Below, in pieces: positions 1-5,753 of a stretch of 5,753 nucleotides of DNA (position 1 is its first letter; each line of letters starts with the position of its first letter). Below the pieces are notes generated by a model that was not told the DNA's origin, did not search any database, and saw only the letters and a program-made list of their open reading frames with translations. Origin of the DNA: Planctomycetia bacterium (GTDB lineage Bacteria; Planctomycetota; Planctomycetia; Gemmatales; Gemmataceae); contig JANXSH010000600.1 in assembly GCA_025356615.1 (NCBI GenBank), positions 1 through 5,753 of the forward strand, read 5' to 3'. Made by a program: the position numbers and the translations under genes.

Positions 1-976
1 CGGCGGATTCCGCTCGATCAACGTCTTCCTGCGCATCCGCTTCGACCTGTACTCCTGCGTCCGCCCGATCCGCTACTACAAGGGCGTCGAGGCACCGAAC
101 AAACATGCCTCCAAGGTCGACATGGTCATCTTCCGCGAGAACACCGAGGCCGTGTACTGCGGCATCGAGTTCAAGAGTAACAGCGACCGCGCCAAACAGC
201 TCATCGCGCTCTTCGTATCGTGGGGATACACGAACATCGTCCCGTCGGCAGGCATCGGCATCAAGCCGATGAGTCCCGAAGGCAGTAAGCGGCTGATCCG
301 CATGGCGATCCAGTACGCCCTCGACAAGAAACTGCCCAGCGTCACGATGATGCACAAGGGCAACATCATGAAGTTCACCGAGGGCGCGTTCAAGGACTGG
401 GGCTACGAGTTGGCGAAGGCCGAATTCCGCGACCGGATCGTGACGGAGGACGAGGTGTACGCCAACCACGGCGGTACGACGCCAGCGGGCAAGCTGCTCA
501 TCAAGGACCGCATTGCGGACAGCATGTTCCAGCAGATCCAACTCCGGCCCGACGAGTACAGCGTCGTCGCCACGCCGAACCTCAACGGCGACTACCTCTC
601 AGACGCAGCCGCCGCATTGACGGGCGGCCTGGGCCTGGCGGCGGGGGCCAATATCGGCGACAAGTCCGCGATGTTCGAGGCGACGCACGGCACCGCGCCG
701 AAGTACACCGGCCAGAACCGCGCCAACCCCGGCGCGGTCCTCCTCTCCGGCGCGCTGATGCTCGAGCACCTCGGCTGGTTCGAGGCGGCCAAGCTCGTCA
801 ACGACGGCGTCGAGGCGGTCTTCGCCGAGAGCGACGCGACCGCCCACAAGGGGCCGGGCGGCAAGCTCTACGTCACCTACGACATCGCCCGCCAGTTCAC
901 GGGCTACGGCGAGAAGGCGGGGGCGTCCAGCTCCGAGTTCGCGGACCGGATCACGCACTTCATCAAGGGAGCGTGA
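1..976 (+). CDS. icd: NADP-dependent isocitrate dehydrogenase, C-terminal part (start off left edge)
   Basis: This enzyme oxidatively decarboxylates isocitrate to 2-oxoglutarate with NADP+ in the cytoplasmic TCA cycle. The first complete codon is at base 2 and 324 residues are visible. The frame is open to the left edge, so the first ATG inside it (base 122) is an internal Met. Compared from memory with E. coli Icd, the visible part aligns without gaps for its first half at an offset of 108 residues. Substrate residues are all present: S5, N7, R11, R21, R45 and Y52 match S113, N115, R119, R129, R153 and Y160. The catalytic Lys is K119 in HKGNIMKFTEGAF, and metal-binding Asp are D173, D197 and D201 (motif NLNGDYLSD). 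NADP rather than NAD specificity is indicated by K234-Y235 in HGTAPKY and by Y293/R297 in VTYDIAR, matching K344, Y345, Y391 and R395. About 108 residues are missing. The TGA stop is at 974-976, 11 bases before a strong inverted repeat. The downstream gene converges on it. Confidence 0.97.
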   Translation, partial: GGFRSINVFLRIRFDLYSCVRPIRYYKGVEAPNKHASKVDMVIFRENTEAVYCGIEFKSNSDRAKQLIALFVSWGYTNIVPSAGIGIKPMSPEGSKRLIRMAIQYALDKKLPSVTMMHKGNIMKFTEGAFKDWGYELAKAEFRDRIVTEDEVYANHGGTTPAGKLLIKDRIADSMFQQIQLRPDEYSVVATPNLNGDYLSDAAAALTGGLGLAAGANIGDKSAMFEATHGTAPKYTGQNRANPGAVLLSGALMLEHLGWFEAAKLVNDGVEAVFAESDATAHKGPGGKLYVTYDIARQFTGYGEKAGASSSEFADRITHFIKGA

Positions 977-987
977 AGCGGTGGCAA

Positions 988-1061
988 GGTGACTCGCTTC
1001 GCTCGGGTGACAAAGTGACAAAGGCTTTTTTCGCCTTGTCACACGAGCGAAGCGAGTCACC
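988..1061. repeat. 26-bp inverted repeat between convergent genes, candidate bidirectional terminator
   Basis: The left arm 988-1013 and right arm 1036-1061 are reverse complements over 26 bp with a single mismatch (G1006 against A1043). The 22-base spacer contains a T6 run at 1026-1031. The arms carry GAGCGAAGCGAG or its complement, which reads the same backwards on one strand. The spacer also holds a second copy of GTGACAAA (1015-1022, after 1007-1014). The right arm can therefore pair alternatively as 1015-1025 with 1033-1042, with one bulged A and a TTTTTTC loop. The element lies 11 bases after the icd stop and 3 bases from the stop of the opposing TPR gene. A shared terminator or mRNA 3'-end structure is plausible by position. 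Neither side has a classical U-tract right after the stem, so termination is inferred, not shown. Confidence 0.75.
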
Positions 1062-1064
1062 GTG

Positions 1065-3419
1065 TCACTGTTTCCCCTCGGGGATGTCCTTGATCCCCTT
1101 TTTGGCCTCCTCGATCCACCGCTCCCAGGCCTGGCGGGACTGCGCGGGCAGGTCGGGAATCTCGGGCAAGGTCTTCTGGATCTGTATCAGGCACGCCCGC
1201 ACATGATCGAGCTGCTCTAGCCCGACGTGGCACGACATCGCGCCGGCGAGGGCGTCGATCGCCTCCAGTTTGCCCGGATTCCGTTCGACGATCTTCTGGT
1301 AGATCAGAAGCGACTTCTCCCACTTGCCGGCGTCGCAGAGGCACTTGGCGGCAATGAGCGGCACGTCACGCCGCAGTCGCGGCGTGAGCATCTCCTTGCC
1401 CTGAGCCGTGTCGAGCAGCGCCTCGAGGGCGGCGAACTCGTCGGCGGCCTTCTGCCTCCACATGTTGCGCTGGGACAGGAAGAATTGCTGGGACGCGGCC
1501 GTCATGCCTTCACTGATCAGGTTGCTTTGACTCGCCAGGAGGCCGAGTTGCCGGTAGCTGTCGGCCAGTTGGAAGCGAGCGAGGAAGACCTCCGGGCTGG
1601 CCTCGAACTTGCCCAGGGCGTCCTCGAGCCAGCGCACGAGCTGGGCGTAGCGCTTGCGCTGGTAGAACAGGTTCCCCAGGGTGAAGATCGTTTGTCGTAG
1701 TGCGTCATGGTCGTTGTCGAATCGCAGCATCTTGAGGTTGATGATAAGGGCGGTCTCGGCCTCCTCAGGCTCATTGGCCTCGACGGCGGCCATCGCCAGT
1801 TGGTAGTTGGCCCGACAGGTCGCGTGGATGTCGTCGAATTGCTGACACTTCCGGTAGGCGATTCCGGCCTGCTCCTTGTTCTTCGCCTTCCGGTATAACT
1901 CGCCGAGTTGATACCACGCCTCGCCCATCTTCGCAGGCTCCGCGCCCAGGTTGACAAAGTCTTCCAGCCGCAGGCGGGACTGTTTGTCGTCCCGCGCCAG
2001 AATCGCGCTCTGGGCACAGGCCCACAGGTAGGTCGATCGGTCGGCAGGGCTGACGTTCGCCTCGTCGGCGAGTTTGCCGAACGCTTCCGCCGATTGGGCG
2101 AGTAACTTCTTCGCCTGTTCCGCCTGCTCGTCGGTCGGCTTGCCCTTGGCCGATTCGAGCATGGCCTTGCCCCATTCGGCCTTCGTCTCGGCCTGCAAGA
2201 CGATGATTCGGCGCGGCGGGGCGATCCGCGCGTACAGCTCGATCGCCCTGGAGGTCAAGTCGTATCGAGTCACCTGGCGGAGCGTCTGGATGGACCGCTC
2301 AAAGATGTCGCGGGCTTTGACAAGGTCGATGAGCGGATTCGTCCACGCGGCCGGGGACTCGACCCGCGCCAGGGCCAGTTTCAGCATATCCACAGCCGAT
2401 TCGTGGGCCGAAGGCTCGGCGAGGGTCAATTCGGCGAGGGAAAGGGCCGCCGCCTGGACTTCGGGGCCGTTGGCCTCCTTGAGGCACAGTCGCCAGGCCC
2501 GAGCGGCGTCGCTCACTTGGTTTAGTTGCCGGTAGCAGATGCCCCGGTTGTAGTGGACCAACGCAGGCTCGGGCAGCGGCACGCGCGTCTCGCTCAGGAC
2601 CAGCACATAGAGTCGGCTGGCCTCGTTCCACTGCTTCTCCTCCTGAAAGCTGCGGGCCATGAGGAGGCGGGCCTTGAGGAGGGTTCCGGGCGGAGCTTGG
2701 TCGGGGATCTTTTCGAGAGACTGCCGTGCCTCCGCGAATTGGCCCATGCGGAGAAGGATCTCGCCCCCGGCCAACTTTGCCTCGTTCAACTCCGCGAGGC
2801 TCACCCCGCCGATGTCGCGCAACTTGCGATTGGCCTCAATCGCCTTGGCCAGGTTGGGCGGGTTCGTTTTCAAGTAAGCTTCTTGGATGAGTCGATAGCC
2901 CTCCGCGCGGTCTTCCGCGAAGTCGATGGTCGCCTCGAGGTCGGCGATTCCCCGCGCCAGATCGTCCCCGATGTAGAAGCCTGCCTTGCCGAGGCGGTAG
3001 CGCAGCAGGTGAGTATCCTCTTCGCCGAGGTCTGCGGTTTGGGCCTGTTGGAGCATCTCGCGCGCCTCGAGCCACGAAGCTTTGGCCTGGACGCGGTCGG
3101 CCTTCTCGGCCAGCCGGACGTGAGCAGACCCGGCGAGGAAGGCGGCTTGGGCGAGCTGGTCCGCCGGCAGGTTCGCAGCATCCAGCGCCCGTTGAATCAA
3201 CTCGAGTGCGTAGGATGCGTCGCCATCGGCCCGGCTGAGGATCTGGCGGGCGGAGGCCAGGTCGCGTTCGTGACGATTATGGCAATCCCCACGCAAGAGA
3301 GGCCGACAAAACCAAACGCCTACGATCGCGACGACGCCGACGACGAAGATCGGCGCGTGCCACAGCGCCGGGGCGGGCGTCGGGTTCGAGCTTGCCGTCG
3401 GAGCTGTGTTAGTGGCCAT
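1065..3419 (-). CDS. Membrane-anchored TPR-repeat protein, function unknown
   Basis: The 784-residue protein has a short Ala/Pro/Thr/Ser-rich N-terminus, then one hydrophobic segment at about residues 22-38 (PIFVVGVVAIVGVWF) followed by RPLLRG. This looks like a single membrane anchor with the bulk probably outside the cytoplasm. The rest is almost all helical and carries TPR-like units. Clear ones lie near residues 283-313 (HYNRGICYRQL), 498-528 (AWYQLGELYRKA), 535-568 (ANYQLAMAAVEA), 576-606 (TLGNLFYQRKRY), 610-640 (ARFQLADSYRQLG) and 687-720 (AAKCLCDAGKWEKSLLIY). No enzymatic motif was seen. TPR arrays bind proteins, so a scaffold or assembly role at the membrane is an inference. The ATG at 3419 is preferred over the in-frame ATG at 3497 because AGGAAGG lies just upstream and the extra 26 residues look like non-coding sequence. 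The gene stands alone, convergent with icd and divergent from the PLP enzyme gene. The specific partner or pathway cannot be told. Confidence 0.88.
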   Translation of the reverse strand: MATNTAPTASSNPTPAPALWHAPIFVVGVVAIVGVWFCRPLLRGDCHNRHERDLASARQILSRADGDASYALELIQRALDAANLPADQLAQAAFLAGSAHVRLAEKADRVQAKASWLEAREMLQQAQTADLGEEDTHLLRYRLGKAGFYIGDDLARGIADLEATIDFAEDRAEGYRLIQEAYLKTNPPNLAKAIEANRKLRDIGGVSLAELNEAKLAGGEILLRMGQFAEARQSLEKIPDQAPPGTLLKARLLMARSFQEEKQWNEASRLYVLVLSETRVPLPEPALVHYNRGICYRQLNQVSDAARAWRLCLKEANGPEVQAAALSLAELTLAEPSAHESAVDMLKLALARVESPAAWTNPLIDLVKARDIFERSIQTLRQVTRYDLTSRAIELYARIAPPRRIIVLQAETKAEWGKAMLESAKGKPTDEQAEQAKKLLAQSAEAFGKLADEANVSPADRSTYLWACAQSAILARDDKQSRLRLEDFVNLGAEPAKMGEAWYQLGELYRKAKNKEQAGIAYRKCQQFDDIHATCRANYQLAMAAVEANEPEEAETALIINLKMLRFDNDHDALRQTIFTLGNLFYQRKRYAQLVRWLEDALGKFEASPEVFLARFQLADSYRQLGLLASQSNLISEGMTAASQQFFLSQRNMWRQKAADEFAALEALLDTAQGKEMLTPRLRRDVPLIAAKCLCDAGKWEKSLLIYQKIVERNPGKLEAIDALAGAMSCHVGLEQLDHVRACLIQIQKTLPEIPDLPAQSRQAWERWIEEAKKGIKDIPEGKQ

Positions 3420-3421
3420 AG

Positions 3422-3428
3422 CCTTCCT
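3422..3428 (-). promoter_or_regulatory. Ribosome binding site of the TPR gene
   Basis: On the minus strand the sequence reads AGGAAGG, then two bases, then ATG. Taking the AGGA core, the spacing to the start is five bases, within the usual range. This site decides the start at 3419 rather than the in-frame ATG at 3497, which has no comparable purine stretch in front. Confidence 0.6.
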
Positions 3429-3686
3429 ACCCCCGCAATCGTATGGGCCGACCGGATTGGCATCGGTCCCGTGGAAACGTGCGGGTGTATCTGACAAATC
3501 TCGCCCGGCCTGTCAAGGCGACTGCCGCCCGCGCCGACGCCCCGGATGGACGAAAAACGTTACATAGGGTTGATGGGGAAGGAGCGGCGGTTCAGATCGA
3601 CTCGACCACGATGTTGCACGGACAGGGCCGGTCCCCATTGCCACTCGGCCCATTCCCCCCACAATAGACGCTCATCCCTTCCCGCC

Positions 3687-3691
3687 AGGAA
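3687..3691 (+). promoter_or_regulatory. Ribosome binding site of the DSD1-like gene
   Basis: AGGAA is followed by seven bases and then the ATG at 3699. It supports this start over the in-frame ATG at 3546, which would add 51 residues. Confidence 0.55.
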
Positions 3692-3698
3692 CGACTCC

Positions 3699-4778
3699 AT
3701 GTCACTCATCGGCCAGCCCCTTGCCGCCCTCGACACGCCCGCGCTGTTGCTCGACCTCGATCGGCTCGACGCCAACCTCGCCCTCCTCCAGGCGGCGTGT
3801 TGCGCAGCGGGCAAGGATCTGCGCGTCCACTTCAAGTCGCTGAAGTGCGGCTCGCTGGCGAAACACCTCGCGGCCCGAGGGGTTCGCGCCTTCCTGTGCG
3901 CCAAACTCAACGAGGCCGAGACCCTCGTCGGAGCGGGCATCCGCGACATCTATATCGCGAACCAGATCGTCGGCCCCATGAAACTGGCGCGCCTCGCCCA
4001 CTTGGCGAAGGACGCCGCGATCCGTGTTTGTGTGGACGACGCCGACAACGTCCGCGCGATGGCCGTCGCGGCCCGGCAAGCGGGCGTCACACTGGGCGTC
4101 CTGGTCGAGGTGGACATCGGCATGAACCGCTGCGGCGTCGAGCCGGGCGAGCCTGCGCTCCAGTTGGCCCGGTTGATCCACGCGGAAGAGGGGTTGCGGT
4201 TCGTCGGCCTCCAGGGATACGACGGGCACCTCCAGATGTCTCCCGACCTGGTGTCGAAGGCGACGCGCTGCCGTGAGGGACTGGACAAGTTGGGAATGAC
4301 CCGCGCCATGATCGAGGCCGAGGGCATCGGCGTCGAGGTCGTCACGGGGGCGGGGACGGGCACCTGGGAATGGGCCGCGGCCCACCCCGCGATGACCGAA
4401 CTCCAGCCCGGATCGTTCCTCCTCATGGACGCGGCGTATCACGCGGTCCGGCCCGAGTTCGCCTGCTCGCTGTCGATCCTCACCACCGTCGTGAGCCGTC
4501 GGCCCGCGTGGTATGTCCTCGACGCGGGGAGCAAGGCGATCTCGCAGGACTTCGGCACGCCCGCGATCAAGGGACACCCCGGCGACAAGGTTCTCAAGCT
4601 CGCCGAGGAACACACCAAAGTCGAAGACCAGGGCGCGGGGCCGCGCGTCGGCGATCGGCGCGAGGTGCTGCCGGCCCACTGCTGCGCGACGATGAACCTG
4701 CACCGGCGAGTCGTCGCCGTGCGTGGCGGCGTAGTCGAGGCCGAGTGGCCGATCGAATCGAGCGGGCGATATGATTGA
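3699..4778 (+). CDS. DSD1-like PLP enzyme (D-threonine aldolase / D-serine dehydratase family)
   Basis: This is a complete 359-residue cytoplasmic enzyme of the fold-type III PLP family with an alanine-racemase-like barrel. Family members cleave or dehydrate D-beta-hydroxy amino acids: D-threonine to glycine and acetaldehyde, or D-serine to pyruvate and ammonia. It opens with LDTPALLLDLD (residues 11-21), typical of the family. The likely Schiff-base lysine is K46 in HFKSLK. Further family motifs are VEVDIGMNRCG (136-146), GYDGHLQ (173-179), the Gly-rich PLP-phosphate loop VTGAGTGT (215-222), ELQPGS (234-239), DAGSKAIS (275-282) and EEH (303-305). The metal site near the C-terminus reads H327-C328-C329. 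From family knowledge, bacterial D-threonine aldolase uses His and Asp here and chicken D-serine dehydratase uses His and Cys with zinc, so this site resembles the latter. Substrate cannot be decided from sequence. The start at 3699 is chosen for its AGGAA site and because the family begins about ten residues before LDTPALL. The TGA stop touches the following hairpin. Confidence 0.9.
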   Translation: MSLIGQPLAALDTPALLLDLDRLDANLALLQAACCAAGKDLRVHFKSLKCGSLAKHLAARGVRAFLCAKLNEAETLVGAGIRDIYIANQIVGPMKLARLAHLAKDAAIRVCVDDADNVRAMAVAARQAGVTLGVLVEVDIGMNRCGVEPGEPALQLARLIHAEEGLRFVGLQGYDGHLQMSPDLVSKATRCREGLDKLGMTRAMIEAEGIGVEVVTGAGTGTWEWAAAHPAMTELQPGSFLLMDAAYHAVRPEFACSLSILTTVVSRRPAWYVLDAGSKAISQDFGTPAIKGHPGDKVLKLAEEHTKVEDQGAGPRVGDRREVLPAHCCATMNLHRRVVAVRGGVVEAEWPIESSGRYD

Positions 4779-4904
4779 AAGAAGTTAGCCACAGAGGACA
4801 CAGAGAACACAGAGAAGACAAAGATAAGAAGAACAGAAGCAAGCGTTCCTCTTATCTGTATTGTCTTCTCTGTGTTTTCTGTGTCCTCTGTGGCTAACTT
4901 CTTT
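4778..4904. repeat. Long CACAGAG-type inverted repeat (hairpin of about 50 bp or more) between convergent genes
   Basis: Bases 4778-4821 pair with 4861-4904 over 44 bp with only one G-T wobble (4805/4877). After a three-base bulge (4858-4860), 4822-4828 pairs with 4851-4857. Weaker pairing continues to about 4834/4845, leaving a loop of about ten bases. Each arm contains TTAGCCACAGAGGACACAG or its complement, built on a 9-base tandem unit CACAGAGRA at 4790-4798, 4799-4807 and 4808-4816. The arm starts on the last base of the PLP-enzyme stop codon and ends 15 bases before the stop of the opposing TIGR03000 gene. It is much more AT-rich and purine/pyrimidine-skewed than its surroundings, suggesting a distinct origin. 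I recall similar CACAGAG hairpins as dispersed intergenic repeats in environmental bacteria, often mistranslated as TEDTE or FSVFSVSSVA peptides. It may act as a bidirectional terminator. Confidence 0.9.
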
Positions 4905-4919
4905 TCGGACTGTTGTTGA

Positions 4920-5753
4920 TTAGCGGCTCGCGGTCGCGATTTCGCTCGTGGAGAAATCGACCGTGACCGACTTGCCCGCCATGATGTCGATGCGGCGAGT
5001 CTCGCTCGTGGTCTTGCCACCCTTGACCAGGTCGGCCTTGACGGTGTAGAAGTAGCGCTGACCAGGGTTCAGCTTCGGCGTCTCGAAGGTCTGCTTGCCC
5101 TTGATCGAGATCTCGACATCGTTGACGAAGAGCTTGCCTTCGCTGGGGAAGATGACCGTGACCTTGGCGGTATCGGTCGTGGTCGTGTCGGCCTCGGTGC
5201 CGAACTTGGTGAAATCGACCACAGTCTGCTTGCCGGCGCGGACGGTGACTTCCTTCTTCTCCGTCTCCTTCTTGCCGTCGATGGTCTTCTCGGCGGTGAA
5301 GACGTAGGTGTACGTCTTGTCGCCGGCCAGGATCGGGGTCGTGAAAGTCGTCTCGACCGCAGTGCGGGTCGTGAGCTTGCCATCGACCTTGACCTCGAGA
5401 TCCTTGGCGGCCTTGATGAGGACCGTCGCGGGAGCCATCTCCGAAACGACTTCGTCGGCGGGCTTCATCATAGGAGCCTGGCCGTGGCCCGACGGGTAGG
5501 TCGCCGCGTACCCGCCACAGCCGTAGCAGCCCGGAGAGTAGACCGGGGCCGCGTAGACCGGGACGGCTGCGACGTAGCCGTAGCAGCCACTCCAGCCACA
5601 GCAGCCGGAGCAACCCGAACACCCGTAGCAGCCGTAGCAGCCGTAGCAGCCGCAGCAGCCGTGGTAGCCGACGTAGCCGTAGCCGCCGCAGCAGCCGTAG
5701 CCGCCGCAGCAACCGGAGCAGCTGTAGGCCGAGGCGTAGCCACAGCAGCCGTG
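4920..5753 (-). CDS. Cys/Gly/Tyr-rich protein with two TIGR03000 domains (N-terminus off right edge)
   Basis: The frame is open from the TAA at 4920-4922 to the right edge, giving 277 visible residues. The ATG at 5471 is internal, because the same frame continues upstream without a stop and encodes a coherent low-complexity segment. Visible residues 1-94 hold 19 Cys, 26 Gly and 16 Tyr, with runs such as CCGGYGCCGGYGYVGYHG and CYGCYGCYG, then a Pro/Val/Ala/Tyr stretch (AAVPVYAAPVYSPG). Two tandem domains of the planctomycete family TIGR03000 follow, at about 109-182 and 196-267. They share the pattern V(D/N)...TP.L..G...Y.Y...AD/AE...G......R.AGK...VDF, for example TPILAGDKTYTYVF with VRAGKQTVVDF, and TPKLNPGQRYFYTV with IMAGKSVTVDF. 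A Thr-rich linker (185-195) joins them. The family's function is not established. The predicted beta-rich domains and Cys-rich tail suggest an exported or surface protein, which is an inference, since any signal peptide lies outside the window. Confidence 0.88.
   Translation of the reverse strand, partial: HGCCGYASAYSCSGCCGGYGCCGGYGYVGYHGCCGCYGCYGCYGCSGCSGCCGWSGCYGYVAAVPVYAAPVYSPGCYGCGGYAATYPSGHGQAPMMKPADEVVSEMAPATVLIKAAKDLEVKVDGKLTTRTAVETTFTTPILAGDKTYTYVFTAEKTIDGKKETEKKEVTVRAGKQTVVDFTKFGTEADTTTTDTAKVTVIFPSEGKLFVNDVEISIKGKQTFETPKLNPGQRYFYTVKADLVKGGKTTSETRRIDIMAGKSVTVDFSTSEIATASR
5625..5660. repeat. Four tandem 9-base units inside the Cys-rich coding region
   Basis: The plus strand reads GTAGCAGCC three times (5625-5651), then GCAGCAGCC (5652-5660). 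On the coding minus strand each unit gives Gly-Cys-Tyr (Gly-Cys-Cys in the last), so the repeat writes the CYG run of the protein. Related GCAGCC and GTAGCC units recur irregularly from about 5571 to the window end. Confidence 0.85.

Larger units (their letters stand above)
3420..3698. promoter_or_regulatory. Divergent intergenic region, presumed promoters of both flanking genes
   Basis: This 279-base stretch separates the divergent TPR and PLP-enzyme starts, so transcription signals for both should lie here. No convincing -35/-10 pair at the usual spacing could be found on either strand, and no operator-like palindrome stands out. The only AT-richer patch is around 3551-3575 (it includes TACATA at 3561). 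Open frames that cross it (for example from 3443 or 3546 on the plus strand) lack ribosome binding sites and recognisable protein. Nothing more can be supported. Confidence 0.4.

Noticed and set aside
599..1060. 153-codon minus-strand frame opposite icd
   Set aside because: It overlaps conserved active-site codons of icd in antisense and has no recognisable product.
988..1061. CRISPR-like or transposon-end reading of the first inverted repeat
   Set aside because: There is only one inverted pair, no spacer array, no transposase and no target-site duplication could be identified.
2526..3494. 322-codon open frame on the plus strand opposite the TPR gene
   Set aside because: It lies wholly antisense to a clear helical-repeat protein, has no ribosome binding site, and its translation has no recognisable domain. 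Long antisense frames are expected in GC-rich DNA.
3546..3698. Upstream start giving the DSD1-like enzyme 51 extra residues
   Set aside because: The extension is Arg/His/Pro-rich and unlike the family N-terminus, while the ATG at 3699 has AGGAA at a good distance and places LDTPALL where expected.
3702..4703. 333-codon open frame on the minus strand opposite the DSD1-like gene
   Set aside because: It mirrors a gene with many conserved family motifs on the plus strand. Its translation is rich in Arg, Asp, Gly and Val with no family signature.
4439..5020. 193-codon minus-strand frame running through the long hairpin
   Set aside because: The middle part is only the translated CACAGAG repeat (TEDTENTEKT and FSVFSVSSVA). 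The flanks are antisense or out-of-frame to the two real genes.
4894..5712. 272-codon minus-strand frame starting MLRRLRLLRRLRLRRL
   Set aside because: It is the out-of-frame reading of the GTAGCAGCC repeats and TIGR03000 domains. The Leu/Arg run is a by-product of the repeat, and the frame with the recognised domains is the real one.

Overview
The window is GC-rich bacterial DNA that most likely comes from a planctomycete, with the Gemmataceae as the best guess. The strongest clue is the gene at the right edge. It has two tandem copies of a domain I recognise as TIGR03000, which is essentially confined to Planctomycetes, preceded by a Cys/Gly/Tyr-rich segment. A large membrane-anchored TPR protein and a hairpin built on the CACAGAG motif fit the same kind of genome. 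No mobile-element gene, tRNA, rRNA or CRISPR array was seen.

Layout: (1) 1-976, + strand: the C-terminal three quarters of an NADP-dependent isocitrate dehydrogenase, with its start off the left edge. (2) 977-1064: a short convergent gap filled by a 26-bp inverted repeat. (3) 1065-3419, - strand: a 784-residue protein with one N-terminal membrane anchor and many TPR-like helical repeats. (4) 3420-3698: a divergent intergenic region that must hold the promoters of genes 3 and 5. (5) 3699-4778, + strand: a complete PLP enzyme of the D-threonine aldolase / D-serine dehydratase (DSD1-like, alanine racemase N-terminal fold) family. (6) 4778-4904: a very long hairpin in the second convergent gap. 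(7) 4920 to the right edge, - strand: the TIGR03000 protein, whose reading frame stays open past the window end.

The genes alternate in direction (+, -, +, -), so each appears to be its own transcription unit and no operon is visible. Both convergent gaps are occupied almost entirely by long inverted repeats that abut the stop codons. This suggests shared bidirectional 3'-end structures, or dispersed repeats that settled there. The four proteins have no obvious common pathway: central carbon metabolism, an envelope TPR scaffold, amino-acid metabolism and a probable surface protein.

No clearly new multi-gene system is present. The items most worth a second look are the Cys-rich TIGR03000 protein, the long CACAGAG hairpin, the switchable inverted repeat after icd, and the His/Cys metal site of the PLP enzyme.
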